A DNA stretch of 64,000 nt, from contig CAIIXF020000005.1 in assembly GCA_903813345.2 (NCBI GenBank), forward strand, positions 9,613,375 through 9,677,374, in the 5' to 3' direction. This DNA comes from Owenia fusiformis. Taxonomy: Eukaryota > Annelida > Polychaeta > Sabellida > Oweniidae. The notes under the pieces were generated by a model. That model worked only from the letters and a program-made list of their open reading frames with translations. It searched no databases and was not told the DNA's origin. A program made the translations under genes and the position numbers. How positions within the stretch are numbered: position 1 is the first letter of the stretch; every line of letters starts with the position of its first letter. Below, piece after piece: positions 48,101 to 50,191 of this stretch.

Positions 48101-50191
48101 TCTATCACAAATAAATATGTGTCACGGTATATCTCAAATTAGATTGTGCCACAGTGTATCACATATGAAGTTTTGCCACAGTCTTTCATACATATAATTG
48201 TGTCACAGTCTATCACAAATAAATATGTGTCACGGTATATCTCAAATTAGATTGTGTCACAGTGTATCACAGATGAAGTTTTGCCACAGTCTTTCATACA
48301 GTCTATCACAAATAAATATGTGTCACGGTATATCTCAAATTAGATTGTGTCACAGTGTATCACAGATGAAGTTTTGCCACAGTCTTTCATACAGTCTATC
48401 ACAAATAAATATGTGTCACGGTATATCTCAAATTAGATTGTGTCACAGTGTATCACAGATGAAGTTTTGCCACAGTATTTCATACAGTCTATCACATATA
48501 AATATGTGTCACAGAATATCTCAGATTAAATTGTGTCACAATCTATCACAGATGAAGTTTTGCCACAGTATTTCATACATATATTTGTGTCACTGTCTAT
48601 CACAAATAAATATGTGTCACAGTATAAATTTAGTTTGTCACAGTCTATCACAAAGGGGTATAAGTCACAGTATATCTAAAAAACTGTGTCACAGTCTTTA
48701 ATAAATAAAGTTGTGTCACGTTATATCACATCTAAGGGATATGTCACAGTCTAGCATAATAAAGATGTCACAGCATATCACAAAGTTTTACCATCGTCAA
48801 TCACGAATAAAGCAACCATGAATAATGTTGTGCCACAGTCTTAAATAAATAAAGTTATGCCACAGTCTATCACAAGATATATTATCTTACAGTCTATCAC
48901 GGTAAAACAGCTGGTACATTTATGTTGTATTTGCAGATTTGTGTACTGATTTCGAGTGTGTCGACAACCAGGGGGTATGTGTCGTAATTGACGATACACC
49001 TATTTGTCAATGTTACCTAAATCAGTTTGGGGAACGCTTCTTTGGTGCTCAGTGTGAAAGCAGTAAGTGAAAGTATATTCAATATTTTACTTGCTTCAAT
49101 CCATTAGTTGGTATGTTGAAAAATTCAATGAAAAGTAGATTTACTCAGTAAAAATAGCAAAAACCATACGCCTGACCACTGTCATGTCCTATACCCACGT
49201 TTGCTTTACAGTTATGACTAATGTATCATGTTAGTTAAAGTATATTAGTCTAAACTGTATTTGTTTCATGGAATTTAAATCGTTCTTATAGGGTGAACGT
49301 CTAATATAATTAGTACGAAATAGCATCTTATTTGTCAACACGTTTATTGCAGTTAACGGTGGATACTGTTTACCTGAAGTTGGAACATGCACCGCTGATT
49401 GTGGAGGCGGCAATTTGACATTGACTAGACGTTGTGATTGTCCCACACCACTCGTAAATGGTGCAATATGCAGCAATGGGCTTATAGACACTGATACATT
49501 CCCATGTAATACCCAGCCATGTCCAAGTGAGTAATATGATAACATTTTACCATTTTTGTACGAAGGGCAAAATGACAGAATGCACAAAATGTGCTGAATA
49601 ATTAAGCCAAACTGTATACATGTATGTATTAGTGCCAGATTGCTATTATTATGTATTCTGGGGAATTAAGGGAATTTTGCCTCTCTGTTCCTTGACAGGT
49701 GTGCGAGATAATGAATAATGTTGTTTTATAGAATCAAAGTTTATCTGATCTGCATTTGTCAATTTAATACTACAGTACTATTCCATTTTCCGAAGCATCT
49801 CTCTCGAATCAGACCGGATACTCTTTAATGGGAACATTCAATACAAAATGCTCGTAAGAATCTTGTTAACAATATCGTAATTATTTTTCCAGTTATGCAA
49901 TGTGGAGACGAGGAAGCAGTAATGACTTGTCCAGAAGGCACCGCTATTGGCGTTGTATATGTTGCATATGGAACATCTACCGATGAATCATGCACCACAA
50001 TACAAGAAGGCTGTAGTGCGCAGGACGCATTGGTCACGCTATCTGACTATTGTGCTTTAGGCACTGGAGTGTCTACATGTACAATTCCTTCATCTGGTAG
50101 AGACGCAATATTTTATGGAGCCAGTGTACCACAGGGCTGTGAATCTGGACTTCGAAAACTAACAATAAATTTTGAATGTATAAGTATGTGA
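20..50191 (+). CDS. Giant sushi/VWD/EGF/TSP1/SUEL mosaic protein gene, 3' portion (92 exons)
   Basis: Ninety-two exons are placed by AG acceptors, GT donors and frame. Almost all introns are phase 1 on both sides, so each exon is a symmetric module. Domain order: 68 CCP modules, VWD, C8, TIL, TIL-associated piece, EGF, TSP1-like, three EGF, TSP1-like, SUEL lectin. Together they give about 15.8 kb of coding sequence, roughly 5,250 residues. All domains are extracellular types, so a secreted or cell-surface adhesion, matrix or recognition protein is likely; that role is inference. No signal peptide is present because the 5' end lies outside the window. No transmembrane segment was found. The last exon either stops at TGA 50189-50191 or splices at the donor at 50184. 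Individual modules are listed separately. I assume a single gene because no frame break or promoter-like gap interrupts the chain. Confidence 0.85.
250..909 (+). CDS. CCP dyad D1 (exons 250-450 and 700-909)
   Basis: First exon is an N-type CCP with five Cys (extra Cys in GNNNCNDD, C2 in TFYCDAGY); its donor is GTTAGT. Second exon is an unsplit C-type CCP (extra Cys in YECDICYRI) with the acidic loops EASSDDP and GEMDNDTLC. Both exons are phase 1 at both ends. D1 opens tandem unit 1 and is closely matched by D6 and D11. Confidence 0.9.
1181..1842 (+). CDS. CCP dyad D2 (exons 1181-1366, 1459-1551, 1717-1842)
   Basis: N-type CCP (MQCESP, extra Cys in NNSCGQT, C2 in FECKPGY) followed by a C-type CCP split by a phase-1 intron just after the YTPG turn. 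The second half carries CDTCYQIG and the acidic run NEERDADIVC. This split position (class Cb) recurs only in D7, D12 and D25 and marks them as descendants of one ancestral dyad. Confidence 0.9.
2061..2899 (+). CDS. CCP dyad D3 (exons 2061-2246, 2452-2554, 2796-2899)
   Basis: N-type CCP (MQCVYPM, NDCGAS, FGCKEGY) then a C-type CCP (KCPYRMPPENG) split by a phase-2 intron immediately before C2 (VRFR|CNQC). This second split class (Ca) is shared with D5, D8, D10, D19, D21 and D23. The C-type half reads GSDESGLMSDTAVC. Confidence 0.9.
3096..3597 (+). CDS. CCP dyad D4 (exons 3096-3293 and 3385-3597)
   Basis: N-type CCP (MRCVPIF, NNLCNDP, ISCDEGYGEE) and unsplit C-type CCP (RCNKRMGPDNG, VCDNCFEI, GIQDDDTMC). 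The intron between them is only 91 bp. The C-type exon encodes the same 71 residues as its paralogue at 8785-8997. Confidence 0.9.
3803..4212. mobile_element. Foldback/MITE-like insertion in the D4-D5 intron
   Basis: Imperfect terminal inverted repeats: the left end has CTGCATCGATTTCATTC and later CTCCTCTTTTCA; the right end contains TGAAAAGAGG and GAATGATATCGATGCAG. The intron is 718 bp here against 166 bp in the paralogous copy (8998-9163), so about 0.5 kb was gained in this copy only. No coding capacity was seen. Confidence 0.6.
4316..5238 (+). CDS. CCP dyad D5 (exons 4316-4498, 4762-4873, 5132-5238)
   Basis: N-type CCP (LTCDAPEL, NNNCGTT, FTCKEGY) with an unusual AAG acceptor and a poor pyrimidine tract, then a C-type CCP (KCPFRMPTTNG) split in phase 2 before C2 (YYR|CNTC). 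It closes tandem unit 1. The last exon differs from 20-126 at only a few bases. Confidence 0.88.
5351..6377 (+). CDS. CCP dyad D6 (exons 5351-5551 and 6168-6377)
   Basis: Opens tandem unit 2. N-type CCP (LTCMFMPPPEF, NNKCNDD, FYCNADY) and C-type CCP (RCSERMPPLHG, ECDICYRI, GEIDNDTLC). The intervening intron (5552-6167) is about 370 bp longer than in D1. The extra sequence, centred near 5690-6110, has no coding signal that I recognise. Confidence 0.9.
6629..7380 (+). CDS. CCP dyad D7 (exons 6629-6814, 6934-7026, 7255-7380)
   Basis: N-type CCP (MQCESPLMGEG, YSCGQT, FECKPGY) plus a Cb-split C-type CCP (phase-1 break after YTPG; CDTCYQIG, ERDADIVC). It matches D2 and D12. A direct 29-bp duplication lies in the intron at 6841-6898. 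Confidence 0.9.
6841..6898. repeat. Two-copy 29-bp tandem duplication
   Basis: The block beginning ATGCAACTAAGAAAGC is repeated head to tail at 6841 and 6870 just inside the intron. The paralogous introns after 1366 and 11105 have a single copy, so this is a private duplication of unit 2. Confidence 0.85.
7599..8344 (+). CDS. CCP dyad D8 (exons 7599-7784, 7917-8019, 8238-8344)
   Basis: N-type CCP (MQCMYPM, NDCGAS, FGCKEGY) and Ca-split C-type CCP (KCPYRMPPENG; R|CNECF). The second half is 107 bp against 104 bp in D3, a one-codon gain near LDDGEWSA. It is collinear with D21 in the older duplication. Confidence 0.9.
8496..8997 (+). CDS. CCP dyad D9 (exons 8496-8693 and 8785-8997)
   Basis: N-type CCP (MRCVPIF, NNLCNDP, ISCDEGYGEE) and C-type CCP (RCNKRMGPDNG, VCDNCFEI, GIQDDDTMC). 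The C-type protein is identical to D4 while synonymous sites differ, pointing to recent duplication with constraint, or to gene conversion. Confidence 0.9.
9164..9955 (+). CDS. CCP dyad D10 (exons 9164-9346, 9580-9691, 9849-9955)
   Basis: N-type CCP (LTCDAPEL, NNNCGTT, FTCTEGY), again with a pyrimidine-poor AAG acceptor, then a Ca-split C-type CCP (KCPFRMPPANG; YYR|CNTC). It closes tandem unit 2. The last exon matches 20-126 and 5132-5238. Confidence 0.88.
10083..10675 (+). CDS. CCP dyad D11 (exons 10083-10283 and 10466-10675)
   Basis: Start of the partial third tandem unit. N-type CCP (LTCMSMPPPEF, NNNCNDD, LYCNADY) and C-type CCP (RCRERMPPLHG, ECDLCYRI, GEMDNDTLC). It pairs with D24 in the older duplication. 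Confidence 0.9.
10920..11679 (+). CDS. CCP dyad D12 (exons 10920-11105, 11196-11288, 11554-11679)
   Basis: N-type CCP (MQCESPLMGEG, SSCGQT, FQCKTGY) and Cb-split C-type CCP (phase-1 break after YTPG; CDTCYQIG, ERDADIVC). The third tandem unit stops here; the next module belongs to the older six-Cys series. Confidence 0.9.
11975..12154 (+). CDS. Six-Cys CCP module S1
   Basis: One phase-1 exon. Cysteines follow C-C-x8-C-x2-C-C-C (STTCGQTTTYTCDICYR), so both extra cysteines flank C2 within one module and could form a third disulfide. It ends in GNWSPINEPTC and is paralogous to S8 (29401-29580). Confidence 0.9.
12184..12358. mobile_element. 175-bp MITE with near-perfect terminal inverted repeats
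   Basis: Left end ATTTCGCAACTCACTTATAG and right end CTATAAGTGAGTTGCGAAAT are reverse complements. The match continues through GCATnTTTATTATT and TACGTATA for about 40 bp. It lies in the intron after S1 and has no coding capacity. Confidence 0.8.
12531..13395 (+). CDS. CCP dyad D13 (exons 12531-12713 and 13177-13395)
   Basis: N-type CCP (QQCAELTAPANG, NTDCGGS, FSCDFGY) and C-type CCP (VVCPFPMLPPPPNGG, KCDPCYEI). The C-type module carries one more cysteine than any other (KDPDMCCQLGG), which leaves an unpaired Cys in any simple scheme. It pairs with D26. Confidence 0.9.
13542..13721 (+). CDS. Six-Cys CCP module S2
   Basis: Phase-1 exon after TTTCTATCCAG. Cysteine pattern GLCGDDVTYTCDWCYR gives both extra cysteines. 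It ends in GWVPLAEPVC and is paralogous to S9 (30487-30666). Confidence 0.9.
13993..14659 (+). CDS. CCP dyad D14 (exons 13993-14178 and 14447-14659)
   Basis: N-type CCP (LKCDKLMPPQNG, GTNCKST, FECEDGF) and C-type CCP (IECPEPMPFAPVNG, RCDTCYQI, NIRDDDILC). It pairs with D27, the first dyad after the retrotransposon. Confidence 0.9.
14912..15082 (+). CDS. Six-Cys CCP module S3
   Basis: Short 171-bp phase-1 exon with pattern NTCNKVAKYGCNMCYK and ending GWATQAPQC. It is paralogous to S10, which has the same length. Confidence 0.9.
15268..16933 (+). CDS. CCP dyad D15 (exons 15268-15465 and 16724-16933)
   Basis: N-type CCP (LFCPALLAPLNG, QTDCNST, FTCNDGF) and C-type CCP (ITCPAPMDSPPING, KCDECYRI). 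The 1,258-bp intron between them holds an antisense LINE fragment. It pairs with D28 and ends the first superblock. Confidence 0.88.
15615..16630 (-). mobile_element. 5'-truncated non-LTR retrotransposon (LINE) fragment
   Basis: The antisense frame 16625-15867 encodes the C-terminal part of a reverse transcriptase. It begins next to the catalytic FADD box (16584-16595) followed by TNLLASRK, then NKLSLNIDKTKWI and the C-terminal thumb-like region to a stop. An in-frame stop at 16626-16628 and loss of all upstream domains show 5' truncation, usual for LINEs. The 3' tail lies near 15619-15632, where ATTTATTTATTT on the + strand reads as an A-rich tail. The clade is probably Jockey/CR1-like, not certain. 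Confidence 0.8.
15867..16625 (-). pseudogene. LINE reverse transcriptase C-terminal remnant
   Basis: Open frame of about 250 codons without internal stops. It keeps the RT catalytic FADD and downstream conserved blocks (FLGIAIDANLTFKEHI, LNYCNIIWG) but lacks palm motifs upstream of FADD, the endonuclease and ORF1, so it cannot act alone. It lies antisense to the host gene inside an intron. Confidence 0.75.
17251..17807 (+). CDS. CCP dyad D16 (exons 17251-17478 and 17613-17807)
   Basis: Divergent pair. The N-type exon is long (228 bp; LKCEEISD, DRYCRTA, YECDEYF) and has Tyr where C-type modules have their extra Cys. The C-type exon (TCDEPSPIADG, YSCNGCYKM) lacks the usual acidic GxRDxD run. 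No counterpart exists in the second superblock. Confidence 0.85.
17995..18177 (+). CDS. Six-Cys CCP module S4
   Basis: Pattern SNDCLASVHYECNDECLGL: the downstream extra Cys is one residue further from C2 than in most modules. The donor is GTGAGT. S4 is followed directly by S5, one of two tandem six-Cys pairs. Confidence 0.88.
18283..18440. mobile_element. Possible Tigger/pogo-type MITE remnant
   Basis: Begins CAGTTAAACTTGCATTAGTG and contains an internal near-palindrome around GCATATCTGCATATGC. The start resembles invertebrate pogo/Tigger ends; the right end was not fixed. Confidence 0.3.
18534..18707 (+). CDS. Six-Cys CCP module S5
   Basis: Phase-1 exon with pattern SSCGAVVSYSCETCYT and ending GWDEPAPTC. 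The donor is GTATGT. Confidence 0.9.
19234..19800 (+). CDS. CCP dyad D17 (exons 19234-19431 and 19612-19800)
   Basis: N-type CCP (TQCEGISDPQNG, NENCGQS, FTCNAGY) and C-type CCP (NYCEPAPQNPLNG, YTCDSCYAP). The C-type module is compact and lacks the acidic loops, yet it still holds the paired cysteine position. The 526-bp intron before it contains a transposon end near 19040-19051 (GGGACACCCTGT). Confidence 0.88.
19974..20597 (+). CDS. CCP dyad D18 (exons 19974-20150 and 20373-20597)
   Basis: N-type CCP (LSCSPVTIANG, LECGVER, VTCDSGY) with a weak donor (AAAG|GTTGCC) and a long C-type CCP (RCINMMPTDPN, KCRGCNNI, GIRDPDRIC). Frame continuity supports the weak donor. Confidence 0.82.
20720..20899 (+). 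CDS. Six-Cys CCP module S6
   Basis: Phase-1 exon with pattern NTCGTTVTYSCLDSCDQL, again with a three-residue C2-to-extra-Cys gap as in S4. The donor is GTGAGT. Confidence 0.88.
20983..21168 (+). CDS. Six-Cys CCP module S7
   Basis: Phase-1 exon only 83 bp downstream of S6. Pattern NTCGTNVTYSCDNCYEL. With S6 it forms the second tandem six-Cys pair. Confidence 0.9.
21275..22015 (+). CDS. CCP dyad D19 (exons 21275-21445, 21580-21685, 21906-22015)
   Basis: N-type CCP (ITCVPLQVQNG, NNCGMT, FECVAPY) and Ca-split C-type CCP (KCPYRMPPDNG; YYS|CDECFG). In this copy the split codon encodes Ser rather than Arg. Confidence 0.88.
22369..22908 (+). CDS. CCP dyad D20 (exons 22369-22566 and 22699-22908)
   Basis: N-type CCP (LSCMSMSAPENG, NNNCNDG, FSCDEGY) and unsplit C-type CCP (RCEVRMPPLNG, ACDTCYRI, GIRDNDAVC). 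It resembles D1/D11. Confidence 0.9.
23036..23900 (+). CDS. CCP dyad D21 (exons 23036-23221, 23358-23463, 23794-23900)
   Basis: N-type CCP (LQCMEPMLGDG, NDCLAT, FECEAGY) and Ca-split C-type CCP (KCPYRMPPDNG; phase-2 break before CETCYKIG). The donor of the first half is GTACAG. First element of the second superblock, collinear with D8. Confidence 0.88.
24026..24672 (+). CDS. CCP dyad D22 (exons 24026-24226 and 24463-24672)
   Basis: N-type CCP (MSCISILAPEHG, NNLCGDP, YGCSTGYEEE) and C-type CCP (MCNARMEPVNG, TCNDCFKI, GVQDNDAVC). Counterpart of D9. Confidence 0.9.
24835..26282 (+). CDS. CCP dyad D23 (exons 24835-25026, 25754-25877, 26176-26282)
   Basis: N-type CCP (LQCEALSLGDG, NDCQTT, FYCKAGY) and Ca-split C-type CCP (TCRFRMGPENGG; YYK|CNDCYKID). 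The first intron (25027-25753) hosts a dispersed repeat and a TA-flanked MITE. Counterpart of D10. Confidence 0.88.
25081..25735. repeat. Dispersed repeat copy (ACGTGATTGTCTAATACCCC family)
   Basis: Segments such as AAGTGCCAAGGTGAAAGG, CATATATCCCAAAACCATGA and CTAACGTGATTGTCTAATAC recur in diverged form near 50430-50790/51850 and three times at 63229-63797. The copy here is interrupted by the MITE at 25402-25639. Confidence 0.6.
25402..25639. mobile_element. 238-bp MITE flanked by TA, Tc1/mariner-like target
   Basis: Left end GGGAGGTTAAACTACACGAT and right end ATCGTGTAGCTTAACCTCCC are inverted repeats with one mismatch. TA dinucleotides at 25400-25401 and 25640-25641 fit a TA target duplication. 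It is inserted inside a copy of the dispersed TAATACCCCCT repeat family. Confidence 0.75.
26417..27104 (+). CDS. CCP dyad D24 (exons 26417-26617 and 26892-27104)
   Basis: N-type CCP (MSCMVMPPPNNG, NNNCNDP, FSCDPGFGEE) and C-type CCP (RCDIPMPPTNGG, TCDECYII, GERDNNIVC). Counterpart of D11. Confidence 0.9.
27348..29227 (+). CDS. CCP dyad D25 (exons 27348-27533, 27704-27787, 29102-29227)
   Basis: N-type CCP (LQCEEMTLGEG, NNCQST, FQCAAGY) and Cb-split C-type CCP (QCMEPMPSAPENG, phase-1 break after IPG; GCDDCFKI, GIRDDDIMC). The intron splitting the domain is 1,314 bp. Counterpart of D12, including the same split class. Confidence 0.87.
27788..29101 (+). other. 1.3-kb intron inside a CCP module, no recognised gene
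   Basis: AT-rich sequence without exon-like ORFs or a clear transposon. The only notable site is a palindrome TGCGCATGCGCA at 28603-28614, and a short C-run at 28828-28835. Confidence 0.6.
29401..29580 (+). CDS. Six-Cys CCP module S8
   Basis: Phase-1 exon (INCMPPPQAPLNGG, TACNATTTYMCDSCYR, GTWSPLNEPTC). The donor is GTTAGT. Paralogue of S1. Confidence 0.88.
29783..30357 (+). CDS. CCP dyad D26 (exons 29783-29965 and 30142-30357)
   Basis: N-type CCP (QTCTELQAPVNG, NTECEGI, FECNFGY) and C-type CCP (TCPIPMPPLPPNGG, TCDTCYEI, GNKDPDIEC). Unlike its paralogue D13 it has no additional MCC cysteine, so that cysteine was gained in D13 or lost here. Confidence 0.9.
30487..30666 (+). CDS. Six-Cys CCP module S9
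   Basis: Phase-1 exon (KMCTPSPINPSNG, VLCGDNVTYTCNVCYRL, GWSPIDIPTC). The donor is GTATGA. It is the last exon before the LTR retrotransposon, which sits in the following intron. Paralogue of S2. Confidence 0.9.
30734..32797 (+). repeat. 5' long terminal repeat
   Basis: TG...CA ended, 2,064 bp. It contains a TATA-like TATAAATA (32522-32529), an AATAAA polyadenylation signal (32677-32682) and a region of diverged repeats around GCTCCGGAGC at about 32000-32520. One T at 32671 is C in the other LTR. Short ORFs within it are the same in both LTRs and match nothing recognised. Confidence 0.93.
32522..32529 (+). promoter_or_regulatory. LTR TATA box
   Basis: TATAAATA, 148 bp before the AATAAA signal, consistent with a U3/R boundary just downstream. 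The same motif lies at 39627-39634 in the 3' LTR, where it could drive transcripts into the downstream host exons. Confidence 0.5.
32798..32820 (+). other. Likely primer binding site
   Basis: The sequence directly after the 5' LTR, starting TTGGTGGCAGCGGTGGGATT, is where minus-strand priming normally occurs. I could not assign the tRNA with confidence. Confidence 0.5.
33121..33305 (+). repeat. Six-copy hairpin array in the retroelement leader
   Basis: Six variants of GAACCGAGGGTAGTCCTCA start at 33121, 33153, 33187, 33219, 33253 and 33285, spaced alternately 32 and 34 bp. Most copies can fold as GAGG-loop-CCTC. They lie between the primer site and the ORF, a usual place for packaging or dimerisation signals; that role is inference. 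Confidence 0.8.
33824..37441 (+). CDS. Retrotransposon Gag-protease-integrase-fragment fusion ORF
   Basis: The first ATG after the in-frame stop at 33788-33790 is 33824, giving 1,205 codons with no interruption. The N-terminal part is low-complexity and coiled-coil-like. Residues about 400-560 look like a retrotransposon Gag core (KYDGTSPWQDYKRHFE). Residues 627-640 form a CCHC zinc knuckle (CYNCDKLGHYSNEC). The protease active site LVDTGA is near residue 690. About residue 930-970 is the integrase HHCC zinc-binding module (HTNVCSGH ... CRACSTC), then RWTGPWKVVHV and VIHVDQLRRY typical of the integrase C-terminal GPY/F module. Between protease and HHCC, and again between HHCC and GPY/F, the RT, RNase H and integrase core expected in the family are absent, yet the frame is kept. 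Confidence 0.9.
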   Translation: MESSKDSDDLIDLTKCGTSAQSSQEPTVYFKRGYAAMSTPKTDSSLEMKAKSTGYWSHVSDTGLSFIQGTQKREDCKLAPRSSTVVPTSETDRTSAISDQISHLWSNIDLIGNTVDIMKSKMGSMKSDLIQIVSNMSLILKSEVTQAVSSLEQSLSAHKATMEKEISLCKRETQELINENRSLINELEKVRFRTPQDVVKGGDACVEREELAPLLEQTKSPPHKKSRALKRQRAINHSSPEMGGDPPSLPGIVSDLDEQASEKSQIPEMKVSNTEMARNVTDIKFSKGAMNTDHINEAPNKFLSVSREDSHHPSAPQYGGNKRNLLSCSPSRDIVLEHVPNCDLLNSSPHRENISQTQQTVNVTGTTSLSPDVDMTPVLQVVREVIGSLKNDNQSSNKSVKIKPDKYDGTSPWQDYKRHFEVCARSNNWSINDRNDFLASSLKGQALEILNELQPGYTYEQLVSALDKRFGPEGKAKLYEAQFHSRQQRPKEPLQKLGQDIRRLAALAFPELSREAQDRFARTRFQQALLDDQIRDVVNTGEPDTLDVAISIALKQESYLESERIRKGQKPTLLSDNIGAVDIESSANDGNLVSNDALYKLFDRLEALLTVLVKKRSSRKPRSEITCYNCDKLGHYSNECTFPKTSQSRDRDKKTTVAPISFENVDSSNQEKRIITTAEICGYPMNFLVDTGAVRTMIDIADYQKIPSENQPELCKVNKIFKQADGSHLKIFGAIECSVDLCGTTCEAQIIVAQLSGFNILGCDILSKQGVNINYHNRELLLNSSNGNVSGEIYEISVDEPNVRSHKAPTLLKSLNDKKSSCGLKTSSGKLNGEHNEVPQWTLKTISEAQREDPHISPIWHALNHSRHRPHWKEISCKSEITKTYWTQWNRLTIENGVLCRSWENDEGTSCTLQIITPRPMKETVLKYSHTNVCSGHFGVNKTYQKTRARFYWHRQHADARAFCRACSTCAARKNPQRQHNSNEHVASKLYEAGDAVWFKNNQSMKDSTHKSKSRWTGPWKVVHVTSDLTCKIVNPKGGKPKVIHVDQLRRYEGELPSSWEMCKLETEVLAHEKLPEFPLLELFGRTEEQITVPPSLIKKEEVTKETKLDTIVPPSTSGGEIDKCLSNCSNDCPPINRLLNAPKSHGETLHLQRTPSYVNNVCSITDNKPMCDDDSGSILNRRIFSRGSQRPNNKMRCWRPYTPR
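37826..37838 (+). other. Polypurine-tract-like sequence before 3' LTR
   Basis: AAGTTGGGGGGTG directly precedes the TG start of the 3' LTR and is the expected site of plus-strand priming. It is partly interrupted by T. Confidence 0.5.
37839..39902 (+). repeat. 3' long terminal repeat
   Basis: 2,064 bp, the same length as the 5' LTR. The only difference I found on reading is C at 39776 against T at 32671. It is followed by the ATAA target duplication. Confidence 0.93.
40040..40562 (+). CDS. CCP dyad D27 (exons 40040-40222 and 40350-40562)
   Basis: N-type CCP (LTCDAMGPLANG, GTECGSY, LSCDPGY; donor GTAGGA) and C-type CCP (IECPEPMPIAPENG, QCDTCYQI, NIRDDDILC). The frame continues from S9 across the retrotransposon-bearing intron. 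Paralogue of D14. Confidence 0.9.
40997..41167 (+). CDS. Six-Cys CCP module S10
   Basis: 171-bp phase-1 exon (KMCDMPTPPNNG, YYCGEETIYGCDECYKL, GWLTQAPQC). The donor is GTAGGT. Paralogue of S3. Confidence 0.9.
41627..42232 (+). CDS. CCP dyad D28 (exons 41627-41815 and 42023-42232)
   Basis: N-type CCP (MHCLGLTAPVNG, ETECGVA, FSCEEGF) and C-type CCP (VSCDAPMNSPPTNG, RCDECFRL). Last complete dyad. Paralogue of D15. Confidence 0.9.
42326..42502 (+). CDS. Degenerate final CCP module
   Basis: Phase-1 exon (KPCHPLDPPPNG ... DNFCGGMTVFAPQEGF ... LMCLPDG). It keeps C1, the N-type extra Cys and C3 but has Ala at C2 and Phe at C4, and lacks the late Trp. In canonical CCPs C2 and C4 form one disulfide, so exactly one bond has been lost. 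The frame passes cleanly into the VWD exon. Confidence 0.85.
42653..43824 (+). CDS. Von Willebrand factor D module (exons 42653-42954, 43331-43481, 43674-43824)
   Basis: The first exon opens with the VWD signature GVCRASGDPHYWTFDG and FQCACKYLLVG. The second contains LKLTVKWDGSSRVIV. The third has ICQNFNGNPSDDM, the usual CGNFNGNPxDD block with the CGLCG part reduced to GICQN. Phases are 1-0, 0-1 and 1-2. VWD modules drive multimerisation and adhesion in mucins, zonadhesin and VWF; here the classical CGLC motif is missing. Confidence 0.9.
43955..44226 (+). CDS. C8 domain exon
   Basis: Enters in phase 2 (GAG split) and leaves in phase 1. It holds the cysteine-rich pattern of C8 after VWD (EKCSILGDLNGVFGPC, ESCQADMC, RYCEILEDFAASC). 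The VWD-C8-TIL order is standard. Confidence 0.88.
44548..44756 (+). CDS. TIL (trypsin-inhibitor-like) module
   Basis: Encodes MCPFPSEYNEMGSACPNTC, then EGCFCPPNFILSGTQCV and GCGCVDSNGYFRT, the ten-Cys TIL layout with the start of the following VWC-like segment. The exon ends in phase 0. Confidence 0.88.
44939..45177. mobile_element. 239-bp MITE with 55-bp inverted repeats
   Basis: The arms 44939-44993 and 45123-45177 are reverse complements with one mismatch in 55; the outer end is AAGATATTTTTATTTCTCGA. The high arm identity suggests recent insertion. No clear target duplication was found. Confidence 0.82.
45211..45237. repeat. Perfect 12-bp-arm hairpin
   Basis: GTTACGCTGACG, a TAT loop, then CGTCAGCGTAAC. 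It is a GC-rich palindrome in an AT-rich intron. Confidence 0.85.
45742..45919 (+). CDS. TIL-associated / VWC-like exon
   Basis: Phase 0 in, phase 1 out. It encodes RGSTWFESDCSLRHTCEG ... WACRSDEICGINNGVRGCMC ... INGTCIG. The pattern fits the segment that follows TIL in zonadhesin- and FCGBP-like proteins. Confidence 0.78.
46258..46371 (+). CDS. EGF module 1
   Basis: Phase-1 exon with six Cys (DKCASMPCQNGGTCV ... YSCICPEDSPGDQC). It has no obvious calcium-binding DxDE start. Confidence 0.88.
46574..46741 (+). CDS. Thrombospondin-1-like module 1
   Basis: Phase-1 exon (NGGWCDWIPAVSCDPCVDG ... VRTCTCPQTV ... PCDIACQ). It has one Trp pair position and the RxCxCP element seen in TSP1 variants of invertebrate mosaic proteins; the CSVTCG core is replaced. 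Confidence 0.7.
46791..47183. mobile_element. Inverted-repeat element with a two-copy internal repeat
   Basis: Ends AAGGACGATTCTCGGTTTGG and CCAAACCGAGAATCGTCCTT are reverse complements. Inside, a 188-bp direct repeat starts at 46835 and 47023 (GAGCATTATCCCTGCTTC). It lies in the intron before EGF 2. Confidence 0.75.
47265..47369 (+). CDS. EGF module 2
   Basis: Phase-1 exon (PCLENPCLNGGVCVQDG ... FTCDCLPGYTGVNCE), a typical non-calcium EGF. Confidence 0.9.
47566..47697 (+). CDS. EGF module 3
   Basis: Phase-1 exon (ACSSAPCKNDAQCVDV ... FVCECISPFSGKDC) with a slightly long loop between C3 and C4. The donor at its 3' end leads into the satellite-bearing intron. Confidence 0.88.
47770..48905. 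repeat. Satellite: 23-24-bp monomers in a 93-bp higher-order repeat
   Basis: Monomers related to GTGTCACAGTCTATCACAAA fill most of the intron between EGF 3 and EGF 4. In the centre a four-monomer unit repeats with period 93 bp (GTCTATC at 48301, 48394 and 48487). Flanks are older and more diverged. No TIRs or ORF of meaning. Confidence 0.9.
48937..49062 (+). CDS. EGF module 4
   Basis: Phase-1 exon (LCTDFECVDNQGVCVV ... CQCYLNQFGERFFGAQC). The cysteine spacing is atypical between C5 and C6. Confidence 0.82.
49353..49526 (+). CDS. Thrombospondin-1-like module 2
   Basis: Phase-1 exon (NGGYCLPEVGTCTADCGGG ... LTRRCDCPTPLVNGAIC ... FPCNTQPCPS). It has the C-D-C-P-x-P and final CNTQPCP of TSP1 domains; the Trp residues are lost. 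Confidence 0.82.
49893..50191 (+). CDS. SUEL-type galactose-lectin module, possible C-terminus
   Basis: Encodes MQCGDEEAVMTCPEGTAIG, YVAYG, a central Cys run, DYCALGTGVSTC, FYGASVPQGCESGLRKLTI and NFEC, matching the Gal_Lectin (SUEL) layout. If read through, it stops at TGA 50189-50191 four codons after the last Cys. A donor-like A|GTATGT at 50184 would keep phase 1 like all other introns. An AATAAA at 50375-50380 supports termination here, but neither choice is proved. Confidence 0.85.

Larger units (their letters stand above)
451..49892 (+). other. Remaining long introns of the mosaic gene
   Basis: Introns over 300 bp in which I see no gene or defined element: 1843-2060 with neighbours (short), 5552-6167, 12714-13176, 14179-14446 (short), 22016-22368, 23464-23793, 25878-26175 (short), 40563-40996, 41168-41626, 42955-43330, 44227-44547, 45920-46257 and 49527-49892. 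They are AT-rich with ordinary acceptors. Single transposon-end-like motifs occur at 7086-7110 (ACAGGGTGGGCC) and 19040-19051. Confidence 0.6.

Noticed and set aside
48198-48701. Open frame of 167 codons rich in Cys-His-Ser
   Set aside because: It lies wholly in the satellite; the 93-bp period is a multiple of three, so the frame stays open by chance. No splice or coding signal.
47770-48905. CRISPR-like array
   Set aside because: Repeats are contiguous monomers without distinct spacers, in an intron of an animal gene.
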